Below are positions 8,236-15,345 of a DNA stretch of 18,471 nucleotides, piece by piece (within the stretch, counting starts at the first letter, position 1; each line of letters begins with the position of its first letter). Source of the DNA: an uncultured Nocardioides sp. (GTDB lineage: Bacteria; Actinomycetota; Actinomycetes; Propionibacteriales; Nocardioidaceae); the NCBI RefSeq assembly GCF_946885725.1, contig NZ_CAMPGZ010000068.1:1-18471 (forward strand), written 5' to 3'. A model generated the notes under the pieces. The model was given only the letters and a program-made list of their open reading frames with translations. It made no database searches and was not told where the DNA came from. A program made the position numbers and the translations under genes.

Positions 8236-8423
8236 GGCCGAGTCGACGTGCTCAACGCGCGCGGGCTGGAGAAAGTTATGCCTCACCAACGACTGAGACC
8301 AATGCCACCAGTCGAGGTCTGCAGAGCCCGGAATCAGGGCGCGGCGTTCAAGCGCCCACTCCGGATCGTGACCGGCGGCGCGCAGAGATCAGCGGCACGA
8401 CGTGGAGGCCGTAGCCGGGAGCG

Positions 8424-9104
8424 GTGGGCGGCAATAGGGTGATAAAGCGCCCTACGGCGACAGCCGTTCACCGTGCGCTTGCGGGGGCGCCCGAGGCTGC
8501 GGAGGCGTCATGGTCGGACGGGGTCAAGGGCGGAGCGGCACGGCGTCGCGGGATCGCGCTCGGGGCGGTGCTCGGCCTGGTGGCGGCTCTCCTCGCGGTG
8601 ACGCCGGCCGATGCGAGGGTCCCCCGGGCCACCGGGGACAACGCAGTGATCACGGTCAAGTCGGCGGCGATCGTCAGGACGACGGACAGATAGCGGGCCG
8701 CCGGGGCGTGAGCTTGCAGCTGTTGGCGTACGACGGCGACAGCACCCCAGGCCCACCCGTGAACACGTCTTGGTCGACCTGCACCTCTGACAGCCGTGGC
8801 GACTGCAGCTTCGTGGTGCCCGACACCCACGCGTCGCAGAGCGGGACACCGGCTGGTGCCAACCGGAACACGAGGTTCTGGGTAACCCAGGTCTCTGCAC
8901 CAGCAGGGTGGCTCACCAACCCGACCCTCCGCACCGGCACCGCGACCTCGGCCGCAACGCAAGTCGTCCGGCGGAATCTGGCAGCAGTCACGCGACAATC
9001 CAGGCCCGCCGAGCGCGTGTGGGCTCGATGTCGCCCTCATCCTGGACCTGTCGGGCTCCGTCGGCGACCAGATAGGCGCTCTTCGGGGCAAGGACCAAGG
9101 GTGA
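8424..9104 (+). pseudogene. Decayed VWA-domain surface/secreted protein gene
   Basis: Three pieces of one protein type lie in order but in shifting frames. The first (8424-8660) encodes a leader with a hydrophobic stretch and a PADARVPRATGDNAVITVK junction, like a signal peptide and mature start. At 8660 the frame moves by one base (a G appears lost: K then VGGD). The second frame encodes VSLQLLAYDGDSTPG and CTSDSRGDCSFVVPDT, a SpaA-like beta domain, then FWVTQVSAPAGWLTNPTLRTG. From about 9018 the first frame resumes with CGLDVALILDLSGSVGDQIG, the start of a VWA domain with its DxSGS metal-site motif, stopping at 9102. The rest of the VWA domain is absent and the stretch before it is too short, so there was an internal deletion too. 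Start codon unclear. Confidence 0.75.
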
Positions 9105-9299
9105 CCGCATAGCCTGAACCGGCAAGACCGTAGCTCGGCTGCCGCGCCGAGAACCTGCACAAGTTCCACCACACCCACACCACCAACCAGACTCAGAGTG
9201 ACACCGGTGCCGGTGATCCGTGGTTCGCCCACCATCGCCGAGATTCAGGGACGATCGATGGAACCCCGCCGGGAGGCTTCGACCGGGTGCGTCGGTCGA
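9105..9299. other. Non-coding remnant between the VWA pseudogene and the desaturase
   Basis: A 195-base gap downstream of the broken VWA frame and beyond the desaturase stop. It holds a CA-rich run (9160-9186) but no reading frame I can match to the lost VWA domain, and no clear hairpin terminator. Confidence 0.35.
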
Positions 9300-10226
9300 T
9301 CAGTCCTCGGAGCGTGACGCTTTCTTGGCCGCGGCCTCTTCCCGCTTCTGCACGAACCGGCTCGCCGCGGCGTCGAGTGCCTGAAGGGCCTCGGCCAGCT
9401 CGATGCGCGCCTGCTCGCCCTCGGCGTCGAGCCCCTCCAGGTCGAAGATCTCCCACTGCCGCAGCAGCGGCATGACGACGTCGTCGTGGTGGATCCGCAG
9501 GTCGTAGATGCCGGCGCTGGCGATCTGGACAGACTTGCGCAGGAAGCCGGGGATGATGTTGCCCGGCATCTGGAAGCTCTTCACCTCGTCGGTGATCGCG
9601 CGCATCGTGTCGTTCGGCGCCAGCTCGAGCGCGGCCGCAACGATGTTGCGGTAGAACACCATGTGCAGGTTCTCGTCCATCGCCACTCTGCTGAGAAGCT
9701 TGTCGGCGACGGGGTCCTCGGTATAGCGACCGGTGTTGCGGTGCGAGACCCGGGTGGCGAGCTCCTGGAACGACGCGTAGGCGCAGACGTGCAGCAGCGG
9801 CTTGTCGCCGCTGTCGTAGCCGGTCTGCATCGTCTCCATCCGGGCGCGCTCCAGCTCGTCCGGGTCGACTCCACGTGTGACCAGCAGGTAGTCGCGGATG
9901 CAGAACGCGTGCCGGCCCTCCTCGGCGGTCCAGCGGTTGACCCAGGTGCCCCAGGCGCTCTCCGTGCCGAACGCACGATCGACCTCGCGGTGGTAGCTCG
10001 GGAGGTTGTCCTCGGTGAGCAGGTTGACCTCGAGCGCGGTGCGCGCGATCGGGGAGAGCGTCGACTGCTCGACCGACCACGGCTCACCGTCGAGGAAGGA
10101 GAAGTTGCGTCCGTCGCTCCACGGCACATACTCGTGCGGCATCCATTCCGTTGCCATGCCCAGGTGCCGGTTGAGGTTCTCCTCGACCGTGGGCTCGAGC
10201 TCCTTGAGCAGCTGACCGGCGTCCAT
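9300..10226 (-). CDS. Soluble acyl-ACP desaturase (diiron)
   Basis: A 308-aa protein of the plant-type stearoyl-ACP desaturase family, also common in actinobacteria. The di-iron ligands are all present: E72 (LTEDNLPSY), E103/H106 (EEGRH), E155 (FQELATR) and E185/H188 (DENLH). It introduces a cis double bond in a saturated acyl-ACP in the cytosol, using O2 and an electron donor such as ferredoxin; no donor gene is nearby. The C-terminus is a charged helix with an AAAKK tail. ATG at 10226 is the only upstream start, because an in-frame TAG lies at 10236-10238. Its Shine-Dalgarno-like AAGG directly abuts the ATG, which is unusually close and may mean weak initiation. It appears monocistronic. 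Confidence 0.92.
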   Translation of the reverse strand: MDAGQLLKELEPTVEENLNRHLGMATEWMPHEYVPWSDGRNFSFLDGEPWSVEQSTLSPIARTALEVNLLTEDNLPSYHREVDRAFGTESAWGTWVNRWTAEEGRHAFCIRDYLLVTRGVDPDELERARMETMQTGYDSGDKPLLHVCAYASFQELATRVSHRNTGRYTEDPVADKLLSRVAMDENLHMVFYRNIVAAALELAPNDTMRAITDEVKSFQMPGNIIPGFLRKSVQIASAGIYDLRIHHDDVVMPLLRQWEIFDLEGLDAEGEQARIELAEALQALDAAASRFVQKREEAAAKKASRSED

Positions 10227-10404
10227 CCTTCGTGCCTACCACGTCGAAGATGGGGTTGCTAGCCCGCAGTCTTGCCGAGTGCGTCCTTGCGACGCGAAGC
10301 GAAGGATTCTTATCGGCGCCGTTGTTCTGCGTCGACTTCCACGGACAGGTAATCGATGAGCGGCGGACCTGTGCGGGGCCAGCTTCACGCGCAGCGCAGT
10401 GGCG

Positions 10405-10418
10405 TGCCAGGCCTGGCA
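10405..10418. promoter_or_regulatory. Perfect 14-bp palindrome, candidate operator
   Basis: TGCCAGGCCTGGCA is its own reverse complement, about 180 bases upstream of the desaturase start. It could be an operator for desaturase control. No regulator gene is adjacent, and a 14-bp GC-rich palindrome can occur by chance. Confidence 0.35.
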
Positions 10419-10531
10419 TCGGCGTGCCTGCGTACGCTCTCGACGACCAGTCCGGCATCAAGGTGACCGACGACTGCCGCTGATCCCCTGACGTCTGGCC
10501 GCCGCGCTGACTGCCGAGGCCGTTCTGCGAA

Positions 10532-10552
10532 GACCTGCCCCGGCGGGAGGTC
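10532..10552 (-). terminator. Weak hairpin after the nitrile-hydratase beta-like gene
   Basis: On the minus strand GACCT pairs with AGGTC (five base pairs), with two further C-G pairs after one mismatch. It starts four bases after the stop codon. There is no T-tract beyond TT, so it is only a candidate. Confidence 0.3.
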
Positions 10553-10555
10553 CTG

Positions 10556-10831
10556 CTACGGCGCGGCGACGAGCCACTCCTCGTGGATGTCGGCGATGAC
10601 CTCGTCCTCGGTTCCCTTGTCGTCGGGCATCGAGAAGGCGACGGAGTACAGCGGCGGGTACGGCTGCCTGTGGTCCAACGGGTTCACCACGATTCCGTGG
10701 AAGGCGACAACCCGCCCTGTCCGACCCCGCAGGTAGTGCGGCGTTCGCGGGTTGCCCCTGGGCACGTCGTCGAGGACGCGCACTCGATCACCCAGCGAGA
10801 ACCGTGGGGATGCGGCCTCGACCTCAGCCAT
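10556..10831 (-). CDS. Nitrile hydratase beta-subunit C-terminal domain protein (stand-alone)
   Basis: A 91-aa protein matching only the C-terminal SH3-like barrel of nitrile hydratase beta subunits. FSLGDRVRVLDD (11-22) is followed by NPRTPHYLRGRTGRVV (27-42), where canonical beta subunits carry the R-x-x-RY-x-RG-x-x-G motif with an arginine that helps hold the oxidised cysteine cluster. Then come PLYSVAF (60-66) and a conserved acidic/Trp end (DIHEEWL, 81-87). A full beta subunit is about 220 aa, so the helical N-terminal half is missing here; toyocamycin nitrile hydratase and thiocyanate hydrolase are known cases of split beta subunits. Its ATG overlaps the alpha gene stop by eight bases, giving coupling and probably near-equal amounts. 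Confidence 0.85.
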   Translation of the reverse strand: MAEVEAASPRFSLGDRVRVLDDVPRGNPRTPHYLRGRTGRVVAFHGIVVNPLDHRQPYPPLYSVAFSMPDDKGTEDEVIADIHEEWLVAAP

Positions 10832-11822
10832 CGCCGGGCGACGGGACGAGCGCGGCGCCGACGAGGCTCTCCGCCGTCACCAGTGCAGCCAGGGCGTCCT
10901 CGTCGAGGCCCTCCGTCCCGGGCGGCCGTTGAGGCAGCACCATCCACCGGACGTCCGAAGTCGAGTCGTGAACCCGCACCTTCACGTCGCTGGGAACCTC
11001 GAGCGAGAACATCTCCTTGATCGTTTCGCGCGGCTCGCGGACGATCCGTTCCTTGTACTCGTCGGTGCGGTACCACCACGGCGGGTTGCCCAGGAGGTCG
11101 TGCGGGTAGCACGAGCACAAGGTGCAGACGACGATGTTGTGCACCTCGGAGGTGTTCTCCGCGACCCCGAGACGGCCCAGCTTGCCCGGCGGGATGTCGA
11201 GCTCACGTACGGCGGCGCGGCCGGTCTCGAGGAGCCGCTGCTTGAACTCGGGGTCCACCCACGCCCGCGCCACGATCCGCGCGCCGTTGTGGTGGCCGAT
11301 GCTCAGCAGCTCCTCTCTCCGTCGGTCGAGCTGCTCCTCGGTGATGCGCCCGCGGGCGAGCATGGCGTTCGTGAACGCCCGCAGCAGCCGGTGCGAGTCG
11401 GCGAGCTCGGCGTCCAGTCGCTCCAGCCTCTCCTCCAGGCTGCCCTCGCCCAGCCCCCGCTTGGCGATTCGGAAGAACTCGTCGTAGTCGCCGCGCTCCT
11501 TGCGGGTCTCGTCGATCGCCACCGGGGCAGCACCGGTGTGCGGGACGGTCACTGTGGCGATGCCGCGGACCAGCTCGTCGAGCTGGTCCTCGACGTGCCG
11601 GATCGGTGCGTCGGCGTCCTTCCAGACCCGGTCCGACCAGGCCGGCGTCTCGATCGGGCTGTCGGCACGCAGCAGGTCGGCGAAGGTGATGATGCCGCGC
11701 CGCAGGAAGTGCAGGACACGGGACTCGAGCCGCTTCCGCCGAAAGTACTCGAAGTCGGTCTCGACCGCCGTGACGTGCCCCTCGGGGTCATGGATGTGGG
11801 TGTGCACACTGGTCTCGCTCAC
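10824..11822 (-). CDS. Nitrile hydratase alpha subunit, cobalt type, with long N-terminal extension
   Basis: A 332-aa protein. The last 190 or so residues match nitrile hydratase alpha subunits: IVARAWVDPEF (183-193), the metal claw VCTLCSC (232-238: Cys233, Cys236, Ser237, Cys238), then NPPWWYR and VRVHDSTSDVRWMVLPQRPPGT. Thr in VCTLCSC is the cobalt-type signature (iron enzymes have Ser). The enzyme family hydrates nitriles to amides; thiocyanate hydrolase shares the fold. Ordinary alpha subunits are about 200 aa, so 130-140 extra N-terminal residues are notable; this part is helical and charged (FEYFRRKRLESRVLHFLRRG) and could replace the missing beta N-terminal domain. GTG at 11822 follows GAAGGGGAGG, which decides the start; the frame is open to an ATG at 11969 that would overlap the divergent gene. 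No activator gene is visible nearby. Confidence 0.87.
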   Translation of the reverse strand: MSETSVHTHIHDPEGHVTAVETDFEYFRRKRLESRVLHFLRRGIITFADLLRADSPIETPAWSDRVWKDADAPIRHVEDQLDELVRGIATVTVPHTGAAPVAIDETRKERGDYDEFFRIAKRGLGEGSLEERLERLDAELADSHRLLRAFTNAMLARGRITEEQLDRRREELLSIGHHNGARIVARAWVDPEFKQRLLETGRAAVRELDIPPGKLGRLGVAENTSEVHNIVVCTLCSCYPHDLLGNPPWWYRTDEYKERIVREPRETIKEMFSLEVPSDVKVRVHDSTSDVRWMVLPQRPPGTEGLDEDALAALVTAESLVGAALVPSPGDG

Positions 11823-11824
11823 GA

Positions 11825-11834
11825 CCTCCCCTTC
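11825..11834 (-). promoter_or_regulatory. Ribosome binding site of the nitrile hydratase alpha gene
   Basis: GAAGGGGAGG on the minus strand just before GTG at 11822. It supports the 332-aa product rather than the longer 381-aa reading that would overlap the divergent M24 gene. Confidence 0.65.
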
Positions 11835-11854
11835 ACTGCCGACGTGCTCAGAGT

Positions 11855-11877
11855 TTGCGTAGCGTACGCTACAGCAA
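11855..11877. promoter_or_regulatory. Palindromic operator in the divergent promoter region
   Basis: A perfect 14-bp palindrome GTAGCGTACGCTAC (11859-11872) is flanked by TTGC and GCAA, which are also complementary with one extra base, so dyad symmetry reaches about 23 bases. It lies 37 bases before the alpha GTG and 70 bases before the M24 ATG. On the minus strand TTGCTG (11877-11872) could serve as a -35 with the palindrome in the spacer. The size and symmetry fit a TetR-type operator. No regulator gene lies in the window next to it. Confidence 0.6.
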
Positions 11878-11942
11878 TCGTTTGCGGCCTCGCTGGCGGC
11901 TGCGCTACGGTCACGCCCAGTTGCCGTCGGAACGGAGTCGAC

Positions 11943-13163
11943 ATGAGCCTCCAGCTGGACCAGCCTCATCGTCCGCGGTCGCGCCGCACTGCCGAGCTAC
12001 TGGAGGCCGGCTGGCCACGCTTCTCGGAGAGGGAGCGCGCACGGAGACGCAACGCGATCCTGCAGGCGGCCGCCGAGCACGGATGCGACCTCGTCGTCGC
12101 GTACGGCGCGGACCGCGCGGGCAGCGCAGTCCCTTGGCTGTGTGGGTGGCCGATCACCCGCGAAGCCGTCCTCGTCGTCGAAGGGCGCTCGACCGGCGAC
12201 GACGTCCTGCTGGTGCAGTTCCACAACCACGTCGGGCTCGCCACCGAGCTCGCCGAAGACTGCGAGGTCCGTTGGGGCGGACCGTCGACGAACGACACAT
12301 TGGTCGATGAGCTGGGCCGGCGCGGCGCAGGACAGCGACGGATCGGGGTGGTCGGGCCGGTGCCGGTGGCACTCCACAAGCGGCTCGTCGAGGCGGCCGA
12401 CGCGGTCGTCCCGCTGGGCTCGGCGTACACCTCCCTCCGCCTGGTGAAGTCGGACGAAGAGCTCGACCGTCTCGCCGTCGGCGCATACCTCTCCGACCTC
12501 GGCGTGCTCGGCCTGCGCGACGGACTGCGCCCCGGACTCGTCGACCACCAGCTGTCAGACCTCGTCGAGCGGAGCTACGTGCCCCTCGGCGGGACGACCC
12601 ACATCCACTACTTCGCGATCGCTCCCATGGACGGCAGCGGGCGTGCGGCGCCTGCGCAACACACGACAGGACGACGGGTCGAGGAGGGCGACCTCGTGGT
12701 CACGGAGATCAGCGCGGCGTTCCAGGGCTACTCCGGTCAGGTGCTGCGCACGATGACAACCTCCGAGAAGCTCTCCATGCTTCACCACGAGCTGCACGCG
12801 GTCGCCGACGCGGCGTTCGACGCCGTGTGCGGCGCCATACGACCAGGTGCTCAGGCGGCCGATCTCGTCGAGGCCTCGAAAGTCATCGAAGACGCCGGGT
12901 TCACGATCGTCGACGACCTGGTCCACGGCTTCGGCGGCGGCTACCTGCCACCCGTCCTGGGGTCGAAGAGCCGGCCGGCCGGGCCGGTGCCCGACCTCGT
13001 CCTCGAGGAAGGCATGACGCTGGTCGTCCAGCCCAACGTCACGACGCCGGACCACACAGCGGGTGTGCAAACGGGTGAGCTCGTCGTCGTCACCGAGTCG
13101 GGAGCGGTGTCGCTCCACGACGTGCCGCGCGGCCCCTGGCTCGGGATCGGCGCGGGCCGGTAG
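11943..13163 (+). CDS. M24-fold (creatinase/prolidase-like) protein with altered metal site
   Basis: A 406-aa protein with an N-terminal creatinase-type domain (about 35-165) and a pita-bread catalytic domain (about 170-395). Aligning by eye with M24 peptidases, the five metal ligands D, D, H, E, E correspond to E255 (VVTEISAAFQGY), Q266 (GQVLRT), H328 (HGFGGGY), Q363 (VVQPNV) and E379 (TGELVVVTE). Three of five are changed, two to Gln, so dinuclear metal binding is unlikely. Creatinase shows that this fold can hydrolyse C-N bonds without metal, using the conserved His. The substrate is unknown; an amide or amidine linked to the neighbouring nitrile hydratase is a guess. ATG at 11943 follows AACGGAG with good spacing. 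It is divergent from the nitrile-hydratase pair. Confidence 0.85.
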   Translation: MSLQLDQPHRPRSRRTAELLEAGWPRFSERERARRRNAILQAAAEHGCDLVVAYGADRAGSAVPWLCGWPITREAVLVVEGRSTGDDVLLVQFHNHVGLATELAEDCEVRWGGPSTNDTLVDELGRRGAGQRRIGVVGPVPVALHKRLVEAADAVVPLGSAYTSLRLVKSDEELDRLAVGAYLSDLGVLGLRDGLRPGLVDHQLSDLVERSYVPLGGTTHIHYFAIAPMDGSGRAAPAQHTTGRRVEEGDLVVTEISAAFQGYSGQVLRTMTTSEKLSMLHHELHAVADAAFDAVCGAIRPGAQAADLVEASKVIEDAGFTIVDDLVHGFGGGYLPPVLGSKSRPAGPVPDLVLEEGMTLVVQPNVTTPDHTAGVQTGELVVVTESGAVSLHDVPRGPWLGIGAGR

Positions 13164-13196
13164 GCCTGGTGAGCTCACCGCTCCCTATCCCAACCA

Positions 13197-14543
13197 ATGC
13201 GGCGCGAGCCCGATGCTCCGATCATGAACGGGCAGCGCGGGTCATCGGCCCTCACCCGTGCCCTGGAGGCCGCTGAGGCGGCCGCCCCGGTCGACGCTGT
13301 CGAAGCCGTCACCGAGGAGCTCGGTCTGGCGCTCGGCGCAACGAAGGTGTCCTTCCTCATCGCCGATCTGTCGGGTCGAGCCTTGGTGCGCTTGGCCCAT
13401 CTCCAGCTGTCCGACGGAGACGGAGCCACGTCCGGGGAAGCCTTCGCGCCCGGCGAGCGACGGGCCCTGGAGGAGTCCGCCACGGTGCTGCCGCTCGACG
13501 GCGGCCCGGCCGAGCAGGCCATCCGCACCCAGCAGGTGCAGGTCGTGAGTCCTCAACGAGATGGCGCTGGAGGCGAGCGTGGCGGACTTTGGCTCGTGCT
13601 GGCCCCCGTGACCGAGCGCGGGGAGGCCATCGGTCTCCTGGAGATCACCGTGCCCGCCCCACCGGACGGTGAGGTGTTGGCGGAGATCGCGCGGGGCGCG
13701 CACGTGCTGGCGTTCGTGGTGATCGCGAACCGGCGGCACACCGACCTCTTCGAATGGGGGCAGCGCACCCGCCCCCTGAACCTGTCCGCGGAGATCCAGC
13801 ACCGCCTTCTTCCAGGGCCGCAGACCTGCGAGGCCGGCGCCTTCACGCTCGCGGGCTGGCTGGAGCCGTCGGCCGGTATCGCCGGTGACACCTTCGACTT
13901 CGACGTGGCGCGCGACTTCCTGCACCTGTCGCTCACGGACGCGATGGGGCACGGGGTGGCCGCCGCCCTGACGGCGACGCTGTGCGTGGGGAGCCTGCGG
14001 AACGCACGCAGCGCGGGAGACTCGCTGCTCGAGCAGGTCGCCAAGACCAACCAGGCGCTGCTGAGCCACACCGCGGCCAGCGGACTCGAGGACTTCGTGA
14101 CCGGCCTGGCCGCCCGCATCGACCTCCGCACCGGCGCGACCGAGATCATCAACGCAGGTCACGTTCCGCCCTACCTCGTCCGCGGGTCGCAGCCGGTGCC
14201 GTTGCACCTCCCGGTGCACCTCCCGCTCGGTCTGTTCGACGACGCGACGTACCAGACGAGTCAGTTCGACCTGGAGCCCGGCGACCGCCTGGTGCTCCTC
14301 ACCGACGGCATGATCGAACGCAACGCCGTCGACGTCGACTTCCCGGCAGCGATCGTCGAGACACGGGCACTCCACCCCAGGGAGGCCGTGCGCGCGCTGG
14401 CCGACCGGGTCCTCGACGCGACCGGTCACAGGCTCGCCGACGACGCCACAGTGATGTGCCTGGACTGGCACGGCGGGCACGGGCGGGACCGCAACAGCCA
14501 ACATGGCGCGGAGCAGAAGCGCGCCAGCACCCCCCTCGCCTGA
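13197..14543 (+). CDS. PP2C-type (SpoIIE/RsbU-like) phosphatase with GAF-like sensor
   Basis: A 448-aa protein. Residues 15-180 look like a GAF-type sensor domain, with little sequence identity to known ones. Residues 195-425 form a SpoIIE-type PPM phosphatase: AEIQHRLLP (198-206), the metal Asp in IAGDTFDF (228-235), TDAMGHG (247-253), NAGH (319-322), LLTDGMIE (367-374) and ADDATVM (414-420). All acidic residues expected for metal binding are present, so it is probably active. Such enzymes dephosphorylate anti-sigma-factor antagonists (STAS proteins), but no STAS or RsbW-type kinase gene is nearby. The start is uncertain: ATG 13197 has no ribosome binding site and ATG 13224 is similar. It follows the M24 gene by 33 bases and might be co-transcribed. 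The C-terminal tail is low-complexity. Confidence 0.88.
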   Translation: MRREPDAPIMNGQRGSSALTRALEAAEAAAPVDAVEAVTEELGLALGATKVSFLIADLSGRALVRLAHLQLSDGDGATSGEAFAPGERRALEESATVLPLDGGPAEQAIRTQQVQVVSPQRDGAGGERGGLWLVLAPVTERGEAIGLLEITVPAPPDGEVLAEIARGAHVLAFVVIANRRHTDLFEWGQRTRPLNLSAEIQHRLLPGPQTCEAGAFTLAGWLEPSAGIAGDTFDFDVARDFLHLSLTDAMGHGVAAALTATLCVGSLRNARSAGDSLLEQVAKTNQALLSHTAASGLEDFVTGLAARIDLRTGATEIINAGHVPPYLVRGSQPVPLHLPVHLPLGLFDDATYQTSQFDLEPGDRLVLLTDGMIERNAVDVDFPAAIVETRALHPREAVRALADRVLDATGHRLADDATVMCLDWHGGHGRDRNSQHGAEQKRASTPLA

Positions 14544-14600
14544 GCGTCGCTTCCACTCCGGCGCGAAATCAGGACAGATCCGGACCGGCCGTGGGAAAGC

Positions 14601-14630
14601 AGAAGGCCCGGGCTTTCGCCCGGGCCTTCT
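14601..14630 (-). terminator. Strong hairpin terminator following the left tRNA fragment
   Basis: AGAAGGCCCGGGC and GCCCGGGCCTTCT form a perfect 13-bp stem around a 4-base loop. On the minus strand the stem is followed by GCTTTCC and begins three bases after the CCA of the tRNA 3' fragment, the usual layout of an actinobacterial tRNA terminator. On the plus strand it could also end phosphatase transcription, but no T-tract follows in that direction. Confidence 0.75.
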
Positions 14631-14633
14631 GAT

Positions 14634-14648
14634 TGGTAGCGGGGGCAG
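14634..14648 (-). repeat. 15-nt initiator tRNA 3'-end fragment (left boundary of island)
   Basis: TGGTAGCGGGGGCAG on the plus strand is the complement of a tRNA 3' end (CTGCCCCCGCTACCA), identical to the end of the 37-nt fragment at 17385-17421 and in the same orientation. It stops where the IS481-type end begins at 14649. With the flanking terminator it marks where a tRNA gene once ended or an island joined. Confidence 0.7.
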
Positions 14649-15345
14649 TGTGCTGGTTCAGGACATCGGCGACAGATGTCTCAAGACATAGGCGACACCT
14701 GTCTCGGGTCATCGGCGACAGCCTCGCGAGGCCGGATGCTCGGCCATGCCGCAGCCCGCGTCCAAGGCCCGCCTGGTCATCACCGCCCTGTTCGTCGACC
14801 GTCAGACGCCGGCCGAGGTCGCCGCCCGCTACGGCGTGCACCGCACCTGGGTCTACAAGCTCAAGGCCCGCTACGAAGCCGAGGGCGAGACGGCACTGGC
14901 ACTTCGCTCGCGGCGTCCCAAGACCTCACCGGCCGCCATCGCCCCCGAGGTGGTCGAGCTGATCGTGCGGCTCCGCAAGGAACTGAGCGAGGCCGGTCTG
15001 GACGCCGGTCCCGAGACCATCGCCTGGCATCTCGAGCACCACCACGGTCACCGGGTGGCCAGATCGACCGTCAGCCGCCACCTCGCCGCGGCCGGGCTGG
15101 TCACCCCCGAGCCGAGGAAGCGACCGAAATCCTCCTACATCCGGTTCGAAGCAGCGATGCCCAACGAGACCTGGCAGTCGGACTTCACCCACTACCGGCT
15201 CACCGGTCCCGACGGCCCCGGCGCCGACACCGAGATCATCAGCTGGCTCGACGACTGCACCCGCTACGCCCTGCACGTCTCCGCGCACCCGCGGATCACA
15301 ACCCCGATCGTGGTCACGACGTTCCGAGAGGCCCTTGCCCGGCAA
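14649..15345 (+). mobile_element. Truncated IS481-family insertion element
   Basis: The left end begins TGTGCTGG directly after the tRNA fragment, followed by three 23-bp repeats and a transposase frame. Similarity to IS481-type transposases ends at about residue 200 (15345). No right inverted repeat was found downstream, so the right half is lost. An 11-base direct repeat, TGCCCGGCAAC, lies at the breakpoint (15336-15346) and again at 15365-15375, suggesting a recombination scar. Confidence 0.7.
14662..14730. repeat. Three tandem 23-bp repeats at the left end of the IS
   Basis: Copies at 14662-14684, 14685-14707 and 14708-14730 share GACAT[C/A]GGCGACA, the first two followed by TGTCTC. They lie between the IS end and the transposase start. 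Repeated sites of this kind are likely transposase-binding sites, possibly also controlling its promoter. Confidence 0.7.

Larger units (their letters stand above)
10227..10555. promoter_or_regulatory. 329-base upstream region of the desaturase, with a 14-bp palindrome
   Basis: No convincing gene was found here; the plus-strand ORF at 10232-10483 has no coding character. The region lies upstream of the desaturase start and downstream of the nitrile-hydratase beta-like gene. It contains the perfect palindrome at 10405-10418 and a weak GC-rich hairpin at 10532-10552, both listed separately. Confidence 0.4.

Noticed and set aside
10232..10483. Plus ORF of 83 codons between the desaturase and the nitrile hydratase genes
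   Set aside because: No ribosome binding site, no recognisable pattern, and the composition is not protein-like. The region is better explained as the desaturase upstream region.
10752..11942. N-terminal extension of the M24 frame back to 10752 (803 codons)
   Set aside because: The added part is antisense to the nitrile hydratase genes and has shadow composition. ATG at 11943 with AACGGAG gives a normal M24 N-terminus.
14662..14730. CRISPR array
   Set aside because: The three 23-bp copies are directly adjacent with no spacers and belong to the end of an IS element.
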